Below are positions 36,077-44,747 of a DNA stretch of 64,000 nt, piece after piece. The notes beneath the pieces were generated by a model that saw nothing but the letters and a program-made list of their open reading frames with translations, was not told the DNA's origin and made no database searches. Positions within the stretch are counted from its first letter, which is position 1, and each line of letters opens with the position of its first letter. The DNA lies in assembly GCA_026713545.1 (NCBI GenBank), contig JAPOOG010000115.1:45951-109950 (forward strand), written 5' to 3'. Source of the stretch: Bryobacterales bacterium (GTDB lineage Bacteria; Acidobacteriota; Terriglobia; Bryobacterales; UBA6623). The position numbers were made by a program, and so were the translations under genes.

Positions 36077-37324
36077 ATGAAACGCAGACAGCTTTTCAAG
36101 ACACTCGGCTTGGGCGCCGCGGCAGCACTGTTGCCGCCGGATCTGAGGTCTTCTCCACCGGAGACCGATCTAAAAATTACTTCGGTTCGCGTCGTGAGGG
36201 TGAGGCCGAAGCGTCCGGTGCCGCGATATGAGCCCGCGCCGGGTTCTTGGTCGACAGGCCGGGTGGAGGTGGCGAACCCTGTCTCGATCTATCCCGAGTA
36301 CAAGCCGATGCGGAGCCTGTTCATGCCTGACCCGGGCGGCGTGTCAAGCTTCTGGGTCGAAATCGGAACGAACAAGGGTCTCACCGGCCTTGGCCGGGGA
36401 GGCCCCGGCGGCGGACCGATCATCGAGGGCCATCTGACCAAACTTCTACTCGGTGAGAACGCACTCAATATCGAGCGCATCTGGGACCTGCTCTGGCGGG
36501 CCACAATGTACTACGGCCGCAAGGGTATCGTGCCGAATGCGCTCAGCGGCATTGACCTGGCGCTCTGGGATATCGCCGGCAAGGCCTGGGGGCTTCCCGT
36601 CTATCGCCTGCTCGGCGGCGAAACGAAGCCACGTATCCCTTCCTACTGCACCGGCAACGACATCGAGCAGCACGTCGAGTTCGGCTACGCGAAACTGAAG
36701 CTCGCGCTGCCGCACGGCCCGGCCGACGGACGCGAAGGCATTCGCAAGAACGTGGCGCTCGTCAAACGCGCTCGCAAAGCCGTGGGGAAAGACGGCATTG
36801 TGGCCATGGATTGCTGGATGGCTCTGACCGAACGGTATACGATCGAACTGTGCGAGGCCTTCGAACCCTACCGCGTGTACTGGATGGAAGAGTGCCTCCC
36901 ACCTGACGACTATGAGGGCTTCGGGCGGCTTCGGGAACAAATCAAGTCAACCCGTATCGTGACCGGCGAACACGTCTACACCCGCTACGGGTTCCGGCAG
37001 TTGCTTCGAACGAACGGCGCGGAGATCTGGCAGCCGGACATCCACTGGTGCGGAGGCTTGACGGAGATCCGGCGCATCGGCGCTTTGGCAGCGGCCTATG
37101 ATATTCCGGTGATTCCGCACGGCGGCGGTCAGCGCGACGCGATCCACTATGTGATGGCGACGCCGAACAGTCCCTGGGCAGAAATGTTCATGCCAGCGCC
37201 CGGCGGCCCCGATGAGGTCTACGAACGCTACGAACAAGACAACAACCTGACCCGCGGACCTGAGGGCATCTACACGCGCCCGTCGGACGAGCCGGGGTTC
37301 GGATGGGATGTCGAAGTGGTTTGA
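36077..37324 (+). CDS. L-rhamnonate-dehydratase-like enzyme with Tat-type signal
   Basis: 415 residues. The N-terminus MKRRQLFKTLGLGAAAALLP is a twin-arginine signal. The barrel fits the RhmD group: KLALPHGPADG, AMDCWMALT, WMEECLPPDDY, TGEHVYTRYGFR, QPDIHWCGGLTE and the PHGGG segment near the general base. RhmD enzymes dehydrate L-rhamnonate and related 6-deoxy or six-carbon acids. Together with the upstream gene it suggests two linked acid substrates, one processed outside the cytoplasm. Confidence 0.85.
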   Translation: MKRRQLFKTLGLGAAAALLPPDLRSSPPETDLKITSVRVVRVRPKRPVPRYEPAPGSWSTGRVEVANPVSIYPEYKPMRSLFMPDPGGVSSFWVEIGTNKGLTGLGRGGPGGGPIIEGHLTKLLLGENALNIERIWDLLWRATMYYGRKGIVPNALSGIDLALWDIAGKAWGLPVYRLLGGETKPRIPSYCTGNDIEQHVEFGYAKLKLALPHGPADGREGIRKNVALVKRARKAVGKDGIVAMDCWMALTERYTIELCEAFEPYRVYWMEECLPPDDYEGFGRLREQIKSTRIVTGEHVYTRYGFRQLLRTNGAEIWQPDIHWCGGLTEIRRIGALAAAYDIPVIPHGGGQRDAIHYVMATPNSPWAEMFMPAPGGPDEVYERYEQDNNLTRGPEGIYTRPSDEPGFGWDVEVV

Positions 37325-37341
37325 ATACGGCCGGCGTGCTA

Positions 37342-37475
37342 GCCTGCATTTCTCACCACCCGACGGCCGCCGAAGCACGCGAAAAAAGGCCGTGTTGTGC
37401 GCGTCAAGCGGCTCGCGCCTCGTACTGACGGCCCTCTCACGCACATCGCCTCGCCACGTGGTGAGACATGCAGGC
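37342..37475 (+). repeat. Family B repeat, copy 6 (minimal form), flanked by TA
   Basis: 134 bp, the shortest intact copy. Ends GCCTGCATTTCTCACCAC and GTGGTGAGACATGCAGGC differ by one base as inverted repeats. The core is only CGAAAAAAGGCCGTGTTGTG and the shared GCGGCTCGCGCCTCGT. TA flanks both sides. The right TA forms the TAG stop of the minus-strand RidA gene. It sits between convergent genes. Confidence 0.92.
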
Positions 37476-37936
37476 TAATCCCGTACTTCGGCGAAGACGC
37501 TTAACTGCACTGCGGCGTTCAGCGGCATGTCGCGGATGCCGAGCGCGGTGCGCGTATGCTTGCCTCGTTCCTCGAAGACCTCGACGAACAGGTCGGATGC
37601 ACCGTTGAGAACCTGAGGATGCTCGGAGAAACCTTCGTCGCAGAACACGTTGCCTTCGAGCCGAACCAGGTTTGCGATCTTCTCGAGGTCTCCTGCGGCG
37701 TCTTTGAGTTGGGCGATGGCATTGATGGCGGCGAGGCGCGCCGCCGCATAGCCTTGTTCCGTCAAGAGATCGCGGCCCAACCGGCCCGCGTACTTCATCA
37801 CCGAACCTTCCCACGGCAACTGGCCGGATGTCATCACGAGCGAGCCGGTGCGAATCCACGGCACGTACTTGCCGACCGCCTGCGGCGGTGAAGGCAAGAC
37901 GATGCCAAGTCGTTTCAAGTTCTCTTCAGCGGTCAT
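37475..37936 (-). CDS. RidA-family protein
   Basis: 153 residues from MTAEENLKRLG; the 39-residue ORF-track extension is not family-like. Motifs: GKYVPWIRTGSLVMTSGQLP, EQGYAAARLAAINAIAQLK, CDEGFSEHPQVLNGASDLF, then GKHTRTALGIRDMPLNAAVQ with the Arg that binds substrate carboxylates in RidA. RidA enzymes hydrolyse reactive enamines and imines produced by PLP enzymes, which fits the two PLP enzymes further right. This longer subgroup (about 150 residues) is less studied than classic RidA. Confidence 0.9.
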   Translation of the reverse strand: MTAEENLKRLGIVLPSPPQAVGKYVPWIRTGSLVMTSGQLPWEGSVMKYAGRLGRDLLTEQGYAAARLAAINAIAQLKDAAGDLEKIANLVRLEGNVFCDEGFSEHPQVLNGASDLFVEVFEERGKHTRTALGIRDMPLNAAVQLSVFAEVRD

Positions 37937-38102
37937 TGCAGAGTCGCTCCCAGGAATTTCGTCACTGAGATCGTACCCTAGTTCTGCCGGGAACGCACCT
38001 GTATCGGAGAGCTCCGTAACTGGTTCCGATATTGTTGTTGATCCGGCAAACACCCTTCAGCGGGCTGATCAGAGACATGTTACGCCCGCTGTCGGTCGCT
38101 CT

Positions 38103-39434
38103 TCAGAACGACACGTCCCACTGGAGCCGCACCTGGGTGTCCAGCAGGTCGTCCGCTCCGTGCCGGGCGAGAGAATAGCGCGACGTGTCAAACGTCAGCT
38201 TGTTCGCGTGGCCGTAGAAGAACCAGTTGACGACGAATGCCAACTCCTTCTGCAGATCGTCCGGTCTTACACGGTTCGGGTCCACCAGAGCGTAGCGGGC
38301 ACCAAGCTCGAGCTGCTTGGGGATGCGCGGGAACAAATAGTAAAAAAAGTATCCCGCCTGGACGTAGCTGCCCCGCATGAAGGTCGTTTGAACATTCACG
38401 TTGTCCTGGATGCGTTTCCAGTGCAGCTCGTGTTGCAGAGAGAAGCCGCGGTACTTCAGCGCCGTCTCCTCCATGAACTGGCGAAGCGAATACTGCCCCA
38501 GCAGGCCGGTTTCGAAACCGTCAAGCCAGCCACCGCCAGAGGACGAAAAACGTGTGTAGCGGCTTCGATTGCGAGCCGCCCCAAACGACAGGGCAGCCGC
38601 CGGTTTCTCATGATATTTCAGGTCGCTTTGGGAATATCCGACATCGCGACCCAGAAAGTTCCACTGGTAGCGCGCCACTACCATCGGCGAGCCATCGCCG
38701 TGATCGAGTTCGGGCTTGCCCGGCACCGTGCGAAACCCTCGCCCATTGCCGGTGAATACGCCGACATAATAGCGCGAATCACCCAGCGTCCCGTTCATGA
38801 CTCGGCCCAATACCGCCGCACCCTTCTGCCGATCCACAGTGAAAGCCCTGTTCACGATCGACCGGTCGGCGAACTGCTGCTTGCCCGACGAGTCCGATCG
38901 CTCGCGGCTGTAATCAACCTTCCACTGTCCGAAGCGAAACTGCAGCCACTCCCATTTCTCGACGGTCACAAACGCGTTCAGATTGCGCGTGTCAACCAGG
39001 TCATACTCGTAGTTGTATTTGATCCAACGAGTGAAGGCGTGACCACTGATCTTGAAGCGCGCCCTTCTGAAACGGAGATCGTTCTCATCGGCGCCTGTGA
39101 AATGACTCTCCTTCCGCGGTGCACTCTTAAACGGCGAAGAGAAGCGCTTCTGCGAACGGATGTTGACCTTCCCGCTAAACCGCCCCTCGCTTTTCTCACC
39201 GATCTGCAGTCCCTTGCGGGTGTACCGGAAGAAGCTCCTTTTCTTCTTTGACTCCTTGAACTCTCGTTCCTGCAAGCTCTCGCTGATGGGGTTCACCGCT
39301 ATCGGCCGAGTCGCCGACGCCGAGCTGCCGGAAGCAGAGACGCCAGAGGCGAGAACCTCGCCGTTCTCGTCCGCTGCGAACGCCGTTCGCAAGACGATCA
39401 AAAAGACGGGGACTGCGAAAAACCGCCGAAACAT
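38103..39434 (-). CDS. OprP/OprO-like outer-membrane porin
   Basis: 443 residues from MFRRFFAVPVFLIVL, which gives a signal peptide ending AFAADE. The sequence is a beta-barrel pattern ending in an aromatic residue (RLQWDVSF), as outer-membrane proteins do. Features of the phosphate-selective porin family are FRRARFKISGHAFTRWIKYN, WLQFRFGQWKVDYSRERSD and a C-terminal VVNWFFYGHANKLTFD. Family members pass phosphate or other anions. The upstream AT-rich region has Pho-box-like repeats. Confidence 0.82.
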   Translation of the reverse strand: MFRRFFAVPVFLIVLRTAFAADENGEVLASGVSASGSSASATRPIAVNPISESLQEREFKESKKKRSFFRYTRKGLQIGEKSEGRFSGKVNIRSQKRFSSPFKSAPRKESHFTGADENDLRFRRARFKISGHAFTRWIKYNYEYDLVDTRNLNAFVTVEKWEWLQFRFGQWKVDYSRERSDSSGKQQFADRSIVNRAFTVDRQKGAAVLGRVMNGTLGDSRYYVGVFTGNGRGFRTVPGKPELDHGDGSPMVVARYQWNFLGRDVGYSQSDLKYHEKPAAALSFGAARNRSRYTRFSSSGGGWLDGFETGLLGQYSLRQFMEETALKYRGFSLQHELHWKRIQDNVNVQTTFMRGSYVQAGYFFYYLFPRIPKQLELGARYALVDPNRVRPDDLQKELAFVVNWFFYGHANKLTFDTSRYSLARHGADDLLDTQVRLQWDVSF

Positions 39435-39934
39435 GATTGACTTCAAATGGTTCAGAAAACCGATGTGGAAGGTCAAGCATAGCGACTCGGGCGCAGTATA
39501 AAGTCATATAAGAGTTACAGTTCAGTGAATGTCTTGTTAATCTATTGTTAATATTACGTTTCAGTAAATTACTGGTTAATATTGTCGCGATCTGCCCCGC
39601 TGCGCTAAACCAGACTGGCCTTCAGGAGGCAACGGCCTTCTGACCTACGAGAAAGACGCAGACAACCGCTGCCGAAGGCCACGCAACGCGCCAGCGGCTG
39701 TCAAGGAGCGGGTCCCGGGCCATTCCCCGCGGGCCTCAAAATGAGATCCACCGCTGTGGGGTTACCGGCCAAAGACCGGAATGAGTGTCTACTTGAGTGA
39801 ATCATCATCTCGACTCGGCAAACCGCAAACTCTGAACCATGAAACCGCGTATCGAACTGGTTCCCTGTTCCTTACACGGGTAGACTATGCGGTTGTGGAT
39901 GCCATTGATCTTATAGTTCTGCTGGGAGGGTTTC
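39435..39934. other. AT-rich divergent intergenic region
   Basis: 500 bp. The stretch 39497-39590 is AT-rich and contains an imperfect direct repeat (TTACAGTTCAGTGAATGTCT at 39515 and TTACGTTTCAGTAAATTACT at 39554). The remainder to 39934 contains no gene I can support; GGGAGG just before 39935 is the ribosome-binding site of the nitrilase gene. Confidence 0.5.
39533..39552 (-). promoter_or_regulatory. Possible Pho-box: two ATTAACAA repeats 11 bp apart
   Basis: On the minus strand ATTAACAATAG ATTAACAAG gives two direct repeats with 11-bp spacing, the spacing of PhoB half-sites, about 100 bp before the porin start. A third ATTAACC lies at 39574-39580. The motif resembles the TTAAC-type Pho-box described in cyanobacteria more than the E. 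coli CTGTCAT type. Confidence 0.35.
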
Positions 39935-40780
39935 ATGAAACTTGCCTTGGTGCAGATGGAAAGCCGCATAGGCGAGATCGAGTCCAACGTGGCCACAGCC
40001 TGTGCCTACATCGATCAGGGGGCCCAGGGCGGCGCGGACTGCATCGTCCTGCCGGAGTTTTTCAGCACCGGCTACTTTCCGGTTTATCGCGACTACGACT
40101 ACTACGACCTCGCGTCGAACGAGTCCGGCCACGCGATCAGCTCCGTCAAAGCCAAAGCGCGCGAGCATGGCGTTCACATCATCGCCACATACTACGAGCA
40201 GGACGGCAGCGATCTCTACTACAACACCAGCATGCTCATCGACTCCGGCGGAGAGGTAGTCGGCAAATACCGAAAAGTGCAGATTCCCGCCTTTCGCGGG
40301 ATCGAGAAACTGTTCTTCCGTCCCGGATCGAAATTTCCCGTCTTCCCAATGAACGGTTGGAGCGCCGGCATCATGCTCTGCTACGACACCTTCTTCCCCG
40401 AGTCGGCCCGCTGTCTGGCGCTGGGCGGCGCCGAACTGATTCTGATTCCGTTCGGAGCCTCCGACACAGAGAAGTCCGTCTGGCGCGAGATGATGGTCAC
40501 CCGAGCCTTCGAGAACTGCGCGTACGTGGTGGCCTGCAACAGCGTCGGCGCCGTGCCGATGACTGACGGGGACACCTTCGTCATGGGCGGCCGGAGCGTG
40601 ATCGTCGACCCGCTCGGCCAAGTCGTGAGTGAGGCCGGACGCACCGAGAGCGAAATCGTCTATGGCGAGATCGACCGCAGCCAAGTCGAAGCTGCCCGAA
40701 AACGCTACTTCATGTTCCGCGACCGGCGCCCCGAAGCGTATGGCATCATCAGCACCCAGACCGAAGACATCGCACGCTGA
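39935..40780 (+). CDS. Nitrilase-superfamily carbon-nitrogen hydrolase
   Basis: 281 residues with a strong GGGAGG five bases before ATG. The Glu-Lys-Cys catalytic triad is in VLPEFFST, GKYRKVQIP and MLCYDTFFPE. The family hydrolyses nitriles or, more often, amides such as N-carbamoyl amines. Motifs RAFENCAYVVACN and the absence of a signal peptide point to the cytoplasmic amidase group. Substrate unknown. Confidence 0.92.
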   Translation: MKLALVQMESRIGEIESNVATACAYIDQGAQGGADCIVLPEFFSTGYFPVYRDYDYYDLASNESGHAISSVKAKAREHGVHIIATYYEQDGSDLYYNTSMLIDSGGEVVGKYRKVQIPAFRGIEKLFFRPGSKFPVFPMNGWSAGIMLCYDTFFPESARCLALGGAELILIPFGASDTEKSVWREMMVTRAFENCAYVVACNSVGAVPMTDGDTFVMGGRSVIVDPLGQVVSEAGRTESEIVYGEIDRSQVEAARKRYFMFRDRRPEAYGIISTQTEDIAR

Positions 40781-40914
40781 AACAGTATCGGCCGAGTGCC
40801 GGTTCCGTTGGGCCAGCCGGGAATGACCTCGAAGACACCGCCGGCTGCGCAGAGAAGCGCAGGACCCTTACCCCACAGGTTGCCTGCCAGGCCGGAACTG
40901 CCCGTCAGGCTCCG

Positions 40915-42153
40915 CTAAATGAAAGCGATCGAGCCGTCGGCCCGGTAACCAGTACCGCGCTTCCAGGGTCTCGGCGGCATGCTGGGGAAGGCCTCTTCGT
41001 TCAACTCGACGCCCCAGCCGGGTTTGGTGGGGATGTCGACATAGCCGTCCTTTACCATGATCGGCTCTTTAAGAACGTCTTTTGACGCTCCGGAAACGGG
41101 CGCGCGGTATTCCAGAATCAGGAAGTTCGGCGTGGACGCGGCGAAATGGACGTTCACGGCAGTGGCGAGCGGGCTCATGGGGTTGTGCGGCGCGACCATG
41201 ATGTATTGGGCCTCGGCCATGGCAGCGATCTTTTTCATCTCCATGATGCCGCCGCAGACACAGATGTCGGGCTGCACAATGTCGAGCGCCTGGATGTTGA
41301 TCAAATCGCGGAATTCGTACTTGGTGTAGTTGCACTCGCCGCTTGCCAACGGGATGTTGACATGGTCGGCTAGCTTCTTCATCGCATCGAAGTTCTCGGG
41401 GCGGATGGGTTCTTCGAGCCAGAACGGGTAGAAGGGCTCGATTTCCTTCGCGACGCGAATCGCTCTCTGGACCTCGAAATAGCGGGCGTGGATATCAACT
41501 CCAATATCCACATCCGGGCCCACGGCCTCACGCACGGCGCCGACCCTTTGACCGGCAATGCGCGTGACCATGTTGTACGGCATCTGATTATCGCCGCGAT
41601 TGTGAGGTGACATCTTCACGGCGGTGTAGCCGTGCTGCTCGATCAAACGCTCGGCGTTTTCAGCGGCCTCCTGCGGACTGCTGCCGCCGATACTCTGATA
41701 AACACGGACTTTCTGGCGGACACGCCCGCCGAGAAGAGCCCAGCAGGGCAGCCCCGCCGCCTTGGCCGTGATGTCCCAGAGCGCGTGCTCGATGCCGCTG
41801 AGGGCCGAGTTGACGACAGAGCCGCCAGGGAAGCGCGTGGTGTTGTACATCAGGTCCCACAGGTATTGGATGTTTCGAGGGTCCTGGCCAACCAACCAGA
41901 GCTTGTAATCTTCGATGACTTTGACAGTTGCTTCATCAGGGCCGCAGGAATAAGCCTCGCCGATGCCTTCGATTCCCTGGTCGGTGAGCACCTTGACGTA
42001 GATCCAGTTTCGGCCGCCGTTCCAGACCATGAACGTCTTGATGTCGGTGATCTTGATCGCAGGCTTGTCGCCCATCGGAGCGGGCGCCTGGAAAGGCGCC
42101 GCCGCCAGTGGAGCCGCTACGGCGGCATTGCCGAGAAACTGTCTTCGCCTCAT
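40915..42153 (-). CDS. Tat-exported galactonate/mannonate-dehydratase-like enolase-superfamily enzyme
   Basis: 412 residues. MRRRQFLGNAAVAAPLAAAP is a twin-arginine signal. The enzyme has GVDIHARYFEVQ, an Asp-x-His pair as in DgoD, then WLEEPIRPEN, ASGECNYTKYEF, QPDICVCGGIMEM and APHNPMSP with the His base. It resembles the gene at 10780 in motif set but the active-site loop differs (VKMSPHNRGDNQ). Only 35 bp separate it from the Gfo/Idh/MocA gene upstream, so both are likely in one operon and act in one periplasmic route; the route is inferred. Confidence 0.87.
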   Translation of the reverse strand: MRRRQFLGNAAVAAPLAAAPFQAPAPMGDKPAIKITDIKTFMVWNGGRNWIYVKVLTDQGIEGIGEAYSCGPDEATVKVIEDYKLWLVGQDPRNIQYLWDLMYNTTRFPGGSVVNSALSGIEHALWDITAKAAGLPCWALLGGRVRQKVRVYQSIGGSSPQEAAENAERLIEQHGYTAVKMSPHNRGDNQMPYNMVTRIAGQRVGAVREAVGPDVDIGVDIHARYFEVQRAIRVAKEIEPFYPFWLEEPIRPENFDAMKKLADHVNIPLASGECNYTKYEFRDLINIQALDIVQPDICVCGGIMEMKKIAAMAEAQYIMVAPHNPMSPLATAVNVHFAASTPNFLILEYRAPVSGASKDVLKEPIMVKDGYVDIPTKPGWGVELNEEAFPSMPPRPWKRGTGYRADGSIAFI

Positions 42154-42188
42154 GACTCTTAACTTCCTTCAAGTGGGACGCTGTGGAT

Positions 42189-43352
42189 CTACAGCATGTG
42201 CAGCATGTGCTTGCGTTGGGACAGGGGCAAATCAATCCGTGCAGCGGCCTTTTGCGAAGCATACACGGACGTGATCATCTCGACCGTCCAGCGGCCGTCG
42301 TGCTCACTGCAAACGGGTTTGCGGTCTTTTTCGACGGCCTGGAACAAATCGTCGACGAGCAGCGCGTTAGCCATCATGCGGCCCTCAGCATGAAAGTCGC
42401 CGCCGACGGGACTGGTCAGCTTGATGGCCTCCCAATCACTCCCCGTACCCGGCGCCCAACCGGGTGACCGCAGAATATACGGCTGGCCGTTGGGATAAAT
42501 CTGGTTCGGCAAATAGATCACACCCTTGTTTCCATATATCGTCGTTCCAAAGCGCCGGGGGTGTGTCTGGTCGCTGGCTTTCGATCCGAAATAGCTATGG
42601 ACACCGTTGTCGAACGCGAACATCGCCGCAATCTGATTGCCGGCGATGGGTCCGATCGGCTCACTCGGGGTCCGCACATCGGCAGCTCCGATCTCACGGC
42701 CGTCATGCGTGACATGCGCAAACACCCACTTGGGATCGCCCAAGTAGTAGCGCATCATGTCACAGATGTGCGATCCGAGAACGACAAGGTCTTCGCCTCC
42801 GGCGCGGCGGTCTTCCTTGCCGCGCCCGCGGACTTCCTGGATCGTCCCAATCTCGCCCGCCTCAATCATGTCGCGTACCCGCTCGACGAACGGAGACTTA
42901 CGCATCTGGTGCGCCATTTGTACTTTGACGCCATTATGCTCGATCGCTGCGACCATCTTGTCGGCGTCGGCAAGGTCTTGGGCAAAGGGTTTTTCCAAGA
43001 AGATGTGACACCCGGCGTTCGCGGCGGCTGTGACCATCGCGACTCGCTGGTCAAGCCAACGAGGCCCGATGGCCACGAAGTCCGGTTTCTCTTTCTCGAG
43101 CATCTCGTGGTAGTCGGCGTAGGCCTTGCGGGCTCCTGTGCGTTCGACGGCCTTGGCCCGGCCTGCCGCGTCCGCATCGGAGACCGCCGCGACTTCCACG
43201 AAATCAAATGCCTGCCAGACGGTATCGAGCCCGTGTCCATAGTTGCCATGACCGGTGTGACCGATGATGCCGACGCGATACTTTTTCGGCTTGGCGGCGG
43301 CGGTAGCCGCTAATCCCGCGAGACTACCGTGAAGGAAGGATCGTCTGTTCAC
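42189..43352 (-). CDS. Tat-exported Gfo/Idh/MocA oxidoreductase
   Basis: 387 residues from a GTG at 43352 with AGGAG seven bases upstream; the ORF-track start is further out and has no site. The N-terminus reads VNRRSFLHGSLAGLAATAAA, a twin-arginine signal. The Rossmann part is RVGIIGHTGHGNYGHG, then the EKP motif FLEKPFAQD and the C-terminal HDGREIGAADVRTP. It is the first gene of a two-gene unit with the dehydratase downstream and probably oxidises a sugar or its derivative in the periplasm. Confidence 0.88.
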   Translation of the reverse strand: MNRRSFLHGSLAGLAATAAAKPKKYRVGIIGHTGHGNYGHGLDTVWQAFDFVEVAAVSDADAAGRAKAVERTGARKAYADYHEMLEKEKPDFVAIGPRWLDQRVAMVTAAANAGCHIFLEKPFAQDLADADKMVAAIEHNGVKVQMAHQMRKSPFVERVRDMIEAGEIGTIQEVRGRGKEDRRAGGEDLVVLGSHICDMMRYYLGDPKWVFAHVTHDGREIGAADVRTPSEPIGPIAGNQIAAMFAFDNGVHSYFGSKASDQTHPRRFGTTIYGNKGVIYLPNQIYPNGQPYILRSPGWAPGTGSDWEAIKLTSPVGGDFHAEGRMMANALLVDDLFQAVEKDRKPVCSEHDGRWTVEMITSVYASQKAAARIDLPLSQRKHMLHML

Positions 43353-43470
43353 AGCGCAACTCCTGGAACCGCTGGTCACCGGGCAGAGTCTCAACTCCGA
43401 CCCGAAGCTGCCAGTAGATTCTAGCAGCATGCGGCGTGGGTCAAAATGCGGGCATCGAGGAAGCTCCTGG

Positions 43471-44382
43471 TCAGCGCCCTCGCACGGCGCGCAATCGACT
43501 CTCGAGAATCATTCCCGAATCGAAACATCGAATCAGCAGGTCCTTCGTGTCGGCGGGACCGAGAGCACTTTGGGGCACAAGACCGATAATCTCGCTCTCG
43601 ACGACATCAACACCCAGCGACGCCGCTTCCCGCCGCACGGCTTCGAAGGCGGCTCGCGGCGGGGTGCGCTCGAAGTCAACAAGGTTCATCGAAACTTGCG
43701 TCAATCCTCGCCCCGCGAGTGAAAGGCCCAACGCTTTCACCGCCGGCAAACCACCCGACGACTCTCGCACACGCCGTGCGACTTCCCGGGCGATCGTCCG
43801 GTCCGTCGTATCCAGATTCACGTTGAAAGCAATCAATAACGGTCGAACACCAAGCGCTGTTGCGCCGGCTGTCTCATGCAAGAAGGGTCCGCCTACATCA
43901 GGCCGACGTTTCTCATCGGCGGAAAGCGCAATTCGCAAGCCTTCGAACTGTCCCCGGCGCACGTTTTCGAGGGGCTTTCGCTGCTCATGTCGAGCCGCGG
44001 CCCCGTAAAAGTAGATCGGGATTCGCAGCTCAGTCCACAGACGCTCGCCCAAGCGGTGCGCTGCAGCGACGCATTCGTTCACTCCGACACCTTCGAGCGG
44101 AATGAGCGGGACCACGTCCAGGGCGCCCATGCGGGGGTGCATGCCCTGATGTCGGCGCAGGTCGACCGAACTGACCACTACCGCAGCCAGCCTAACAACG
44201 GCCTCCGTCACTGCCGCCAGACGGCCGGCGAATGTGAACACGGACCGGTGGTGATCGGCATCAGCAGAATCATCAAGGAGATAGACTCCCGGCGCGCGCT
44301 CGATCGCCGAGCGCATCCGGGCCAGCACGTTCGTATCCCGGCCCTCGGATACATTAGGAACGCACTCGATCCATTTGTCCAT
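43471..44382 (-). CDS. ftcD: Glutamate formimidoyltransferase
   Basis: 303 residues, formiminotransferase part only, no cyclodeaminase domain. It starts WIECVPNVSEGRD, the family signature, with DADHHRSVFTFAG, HQGMHPRMGALDVVP and FNVNLDTTD. The enzyme moves the formimino group from N-formiminoglutamate to tetrahydrofolate in histidine breakdown, or, in short forms, the formyl group. No hut genes are in the window. GGAG lies eight bases before ATG. Confidence 0.92.
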   Translation of the reverse strand: MDKWIECVPNVSEGRDTNVLARMRSAIERAPGVYLLDDSADADHHRSVFTFAGRLAAVTEAVVRLAAVVVSSVDLRRHQGMHPRMGALDVVPLIPLEGVGVNECVAAAHRLGERLWTELRIPIYFYGAAARHEQRKPLENVRRGQFEGLRIALSADEKRRPDVGGPFLHETAGATALGVRPLLIAFNVNLDTTDRTIAREVARRVRESSGGLPAVKALGLSLAGRGLTQVSMNLVDFERTPPRAAFEAVRREAASLGVDVVESEIIGLVPQSALGPADTKDLLIRCFDSGMILESRLRAVRGR

Positions 44383-44575
44383 GAGGGGTTCTCCACCCGA
44401 GCCCGCCGGGCTACTTGTTCGCAGACCGCGAGGGCCTAAGGCGCTCGGGGTCCAGCGAATCGCTGTCGGTCAGGGTGCCTGTAGATCCGGCCGGCTGTAT
44501 CGGCGCTGCGACGATCCCGAACGAATGTCCGGCCTGGAGAACTCTCTCCTTCTTGACTGCGAGCGCGCAAGGTTA

Positions 44576-44747
44576 GCCTGCATTTCCATTTCTCACCGCC
44601 AGAGCGCCGAAGCACGCGATACGACCGCCCTGACTTCGATGCGCTTGCTTGCCGAGATCGAAGTAAGGTCAATCACCAAGCGGCTCGCGCCTCGTCCTGA
44701 CGGCCCTCTCATGCATTTCACCTCGTCAAGTGGTGTGAAATGCAGGC
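44576..44747 (+). repeat. Family B repeat, copy 7 (type I core), flanked by TA
   Basis: 172 bp. Ends GCCTGCATTTC and GAAATGCAGGC pair perfectly over 11 bp; a small insert (CATTTC) shifts the rest of the left arm. The core GACCGCCCTGACTTCGATGC matches B2 and B5. It lies in the 560-bp divergent gap between ftcD (ends 44382) and the RRM gene; nothing else is recognised in that gap. Confidence 0.88.
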
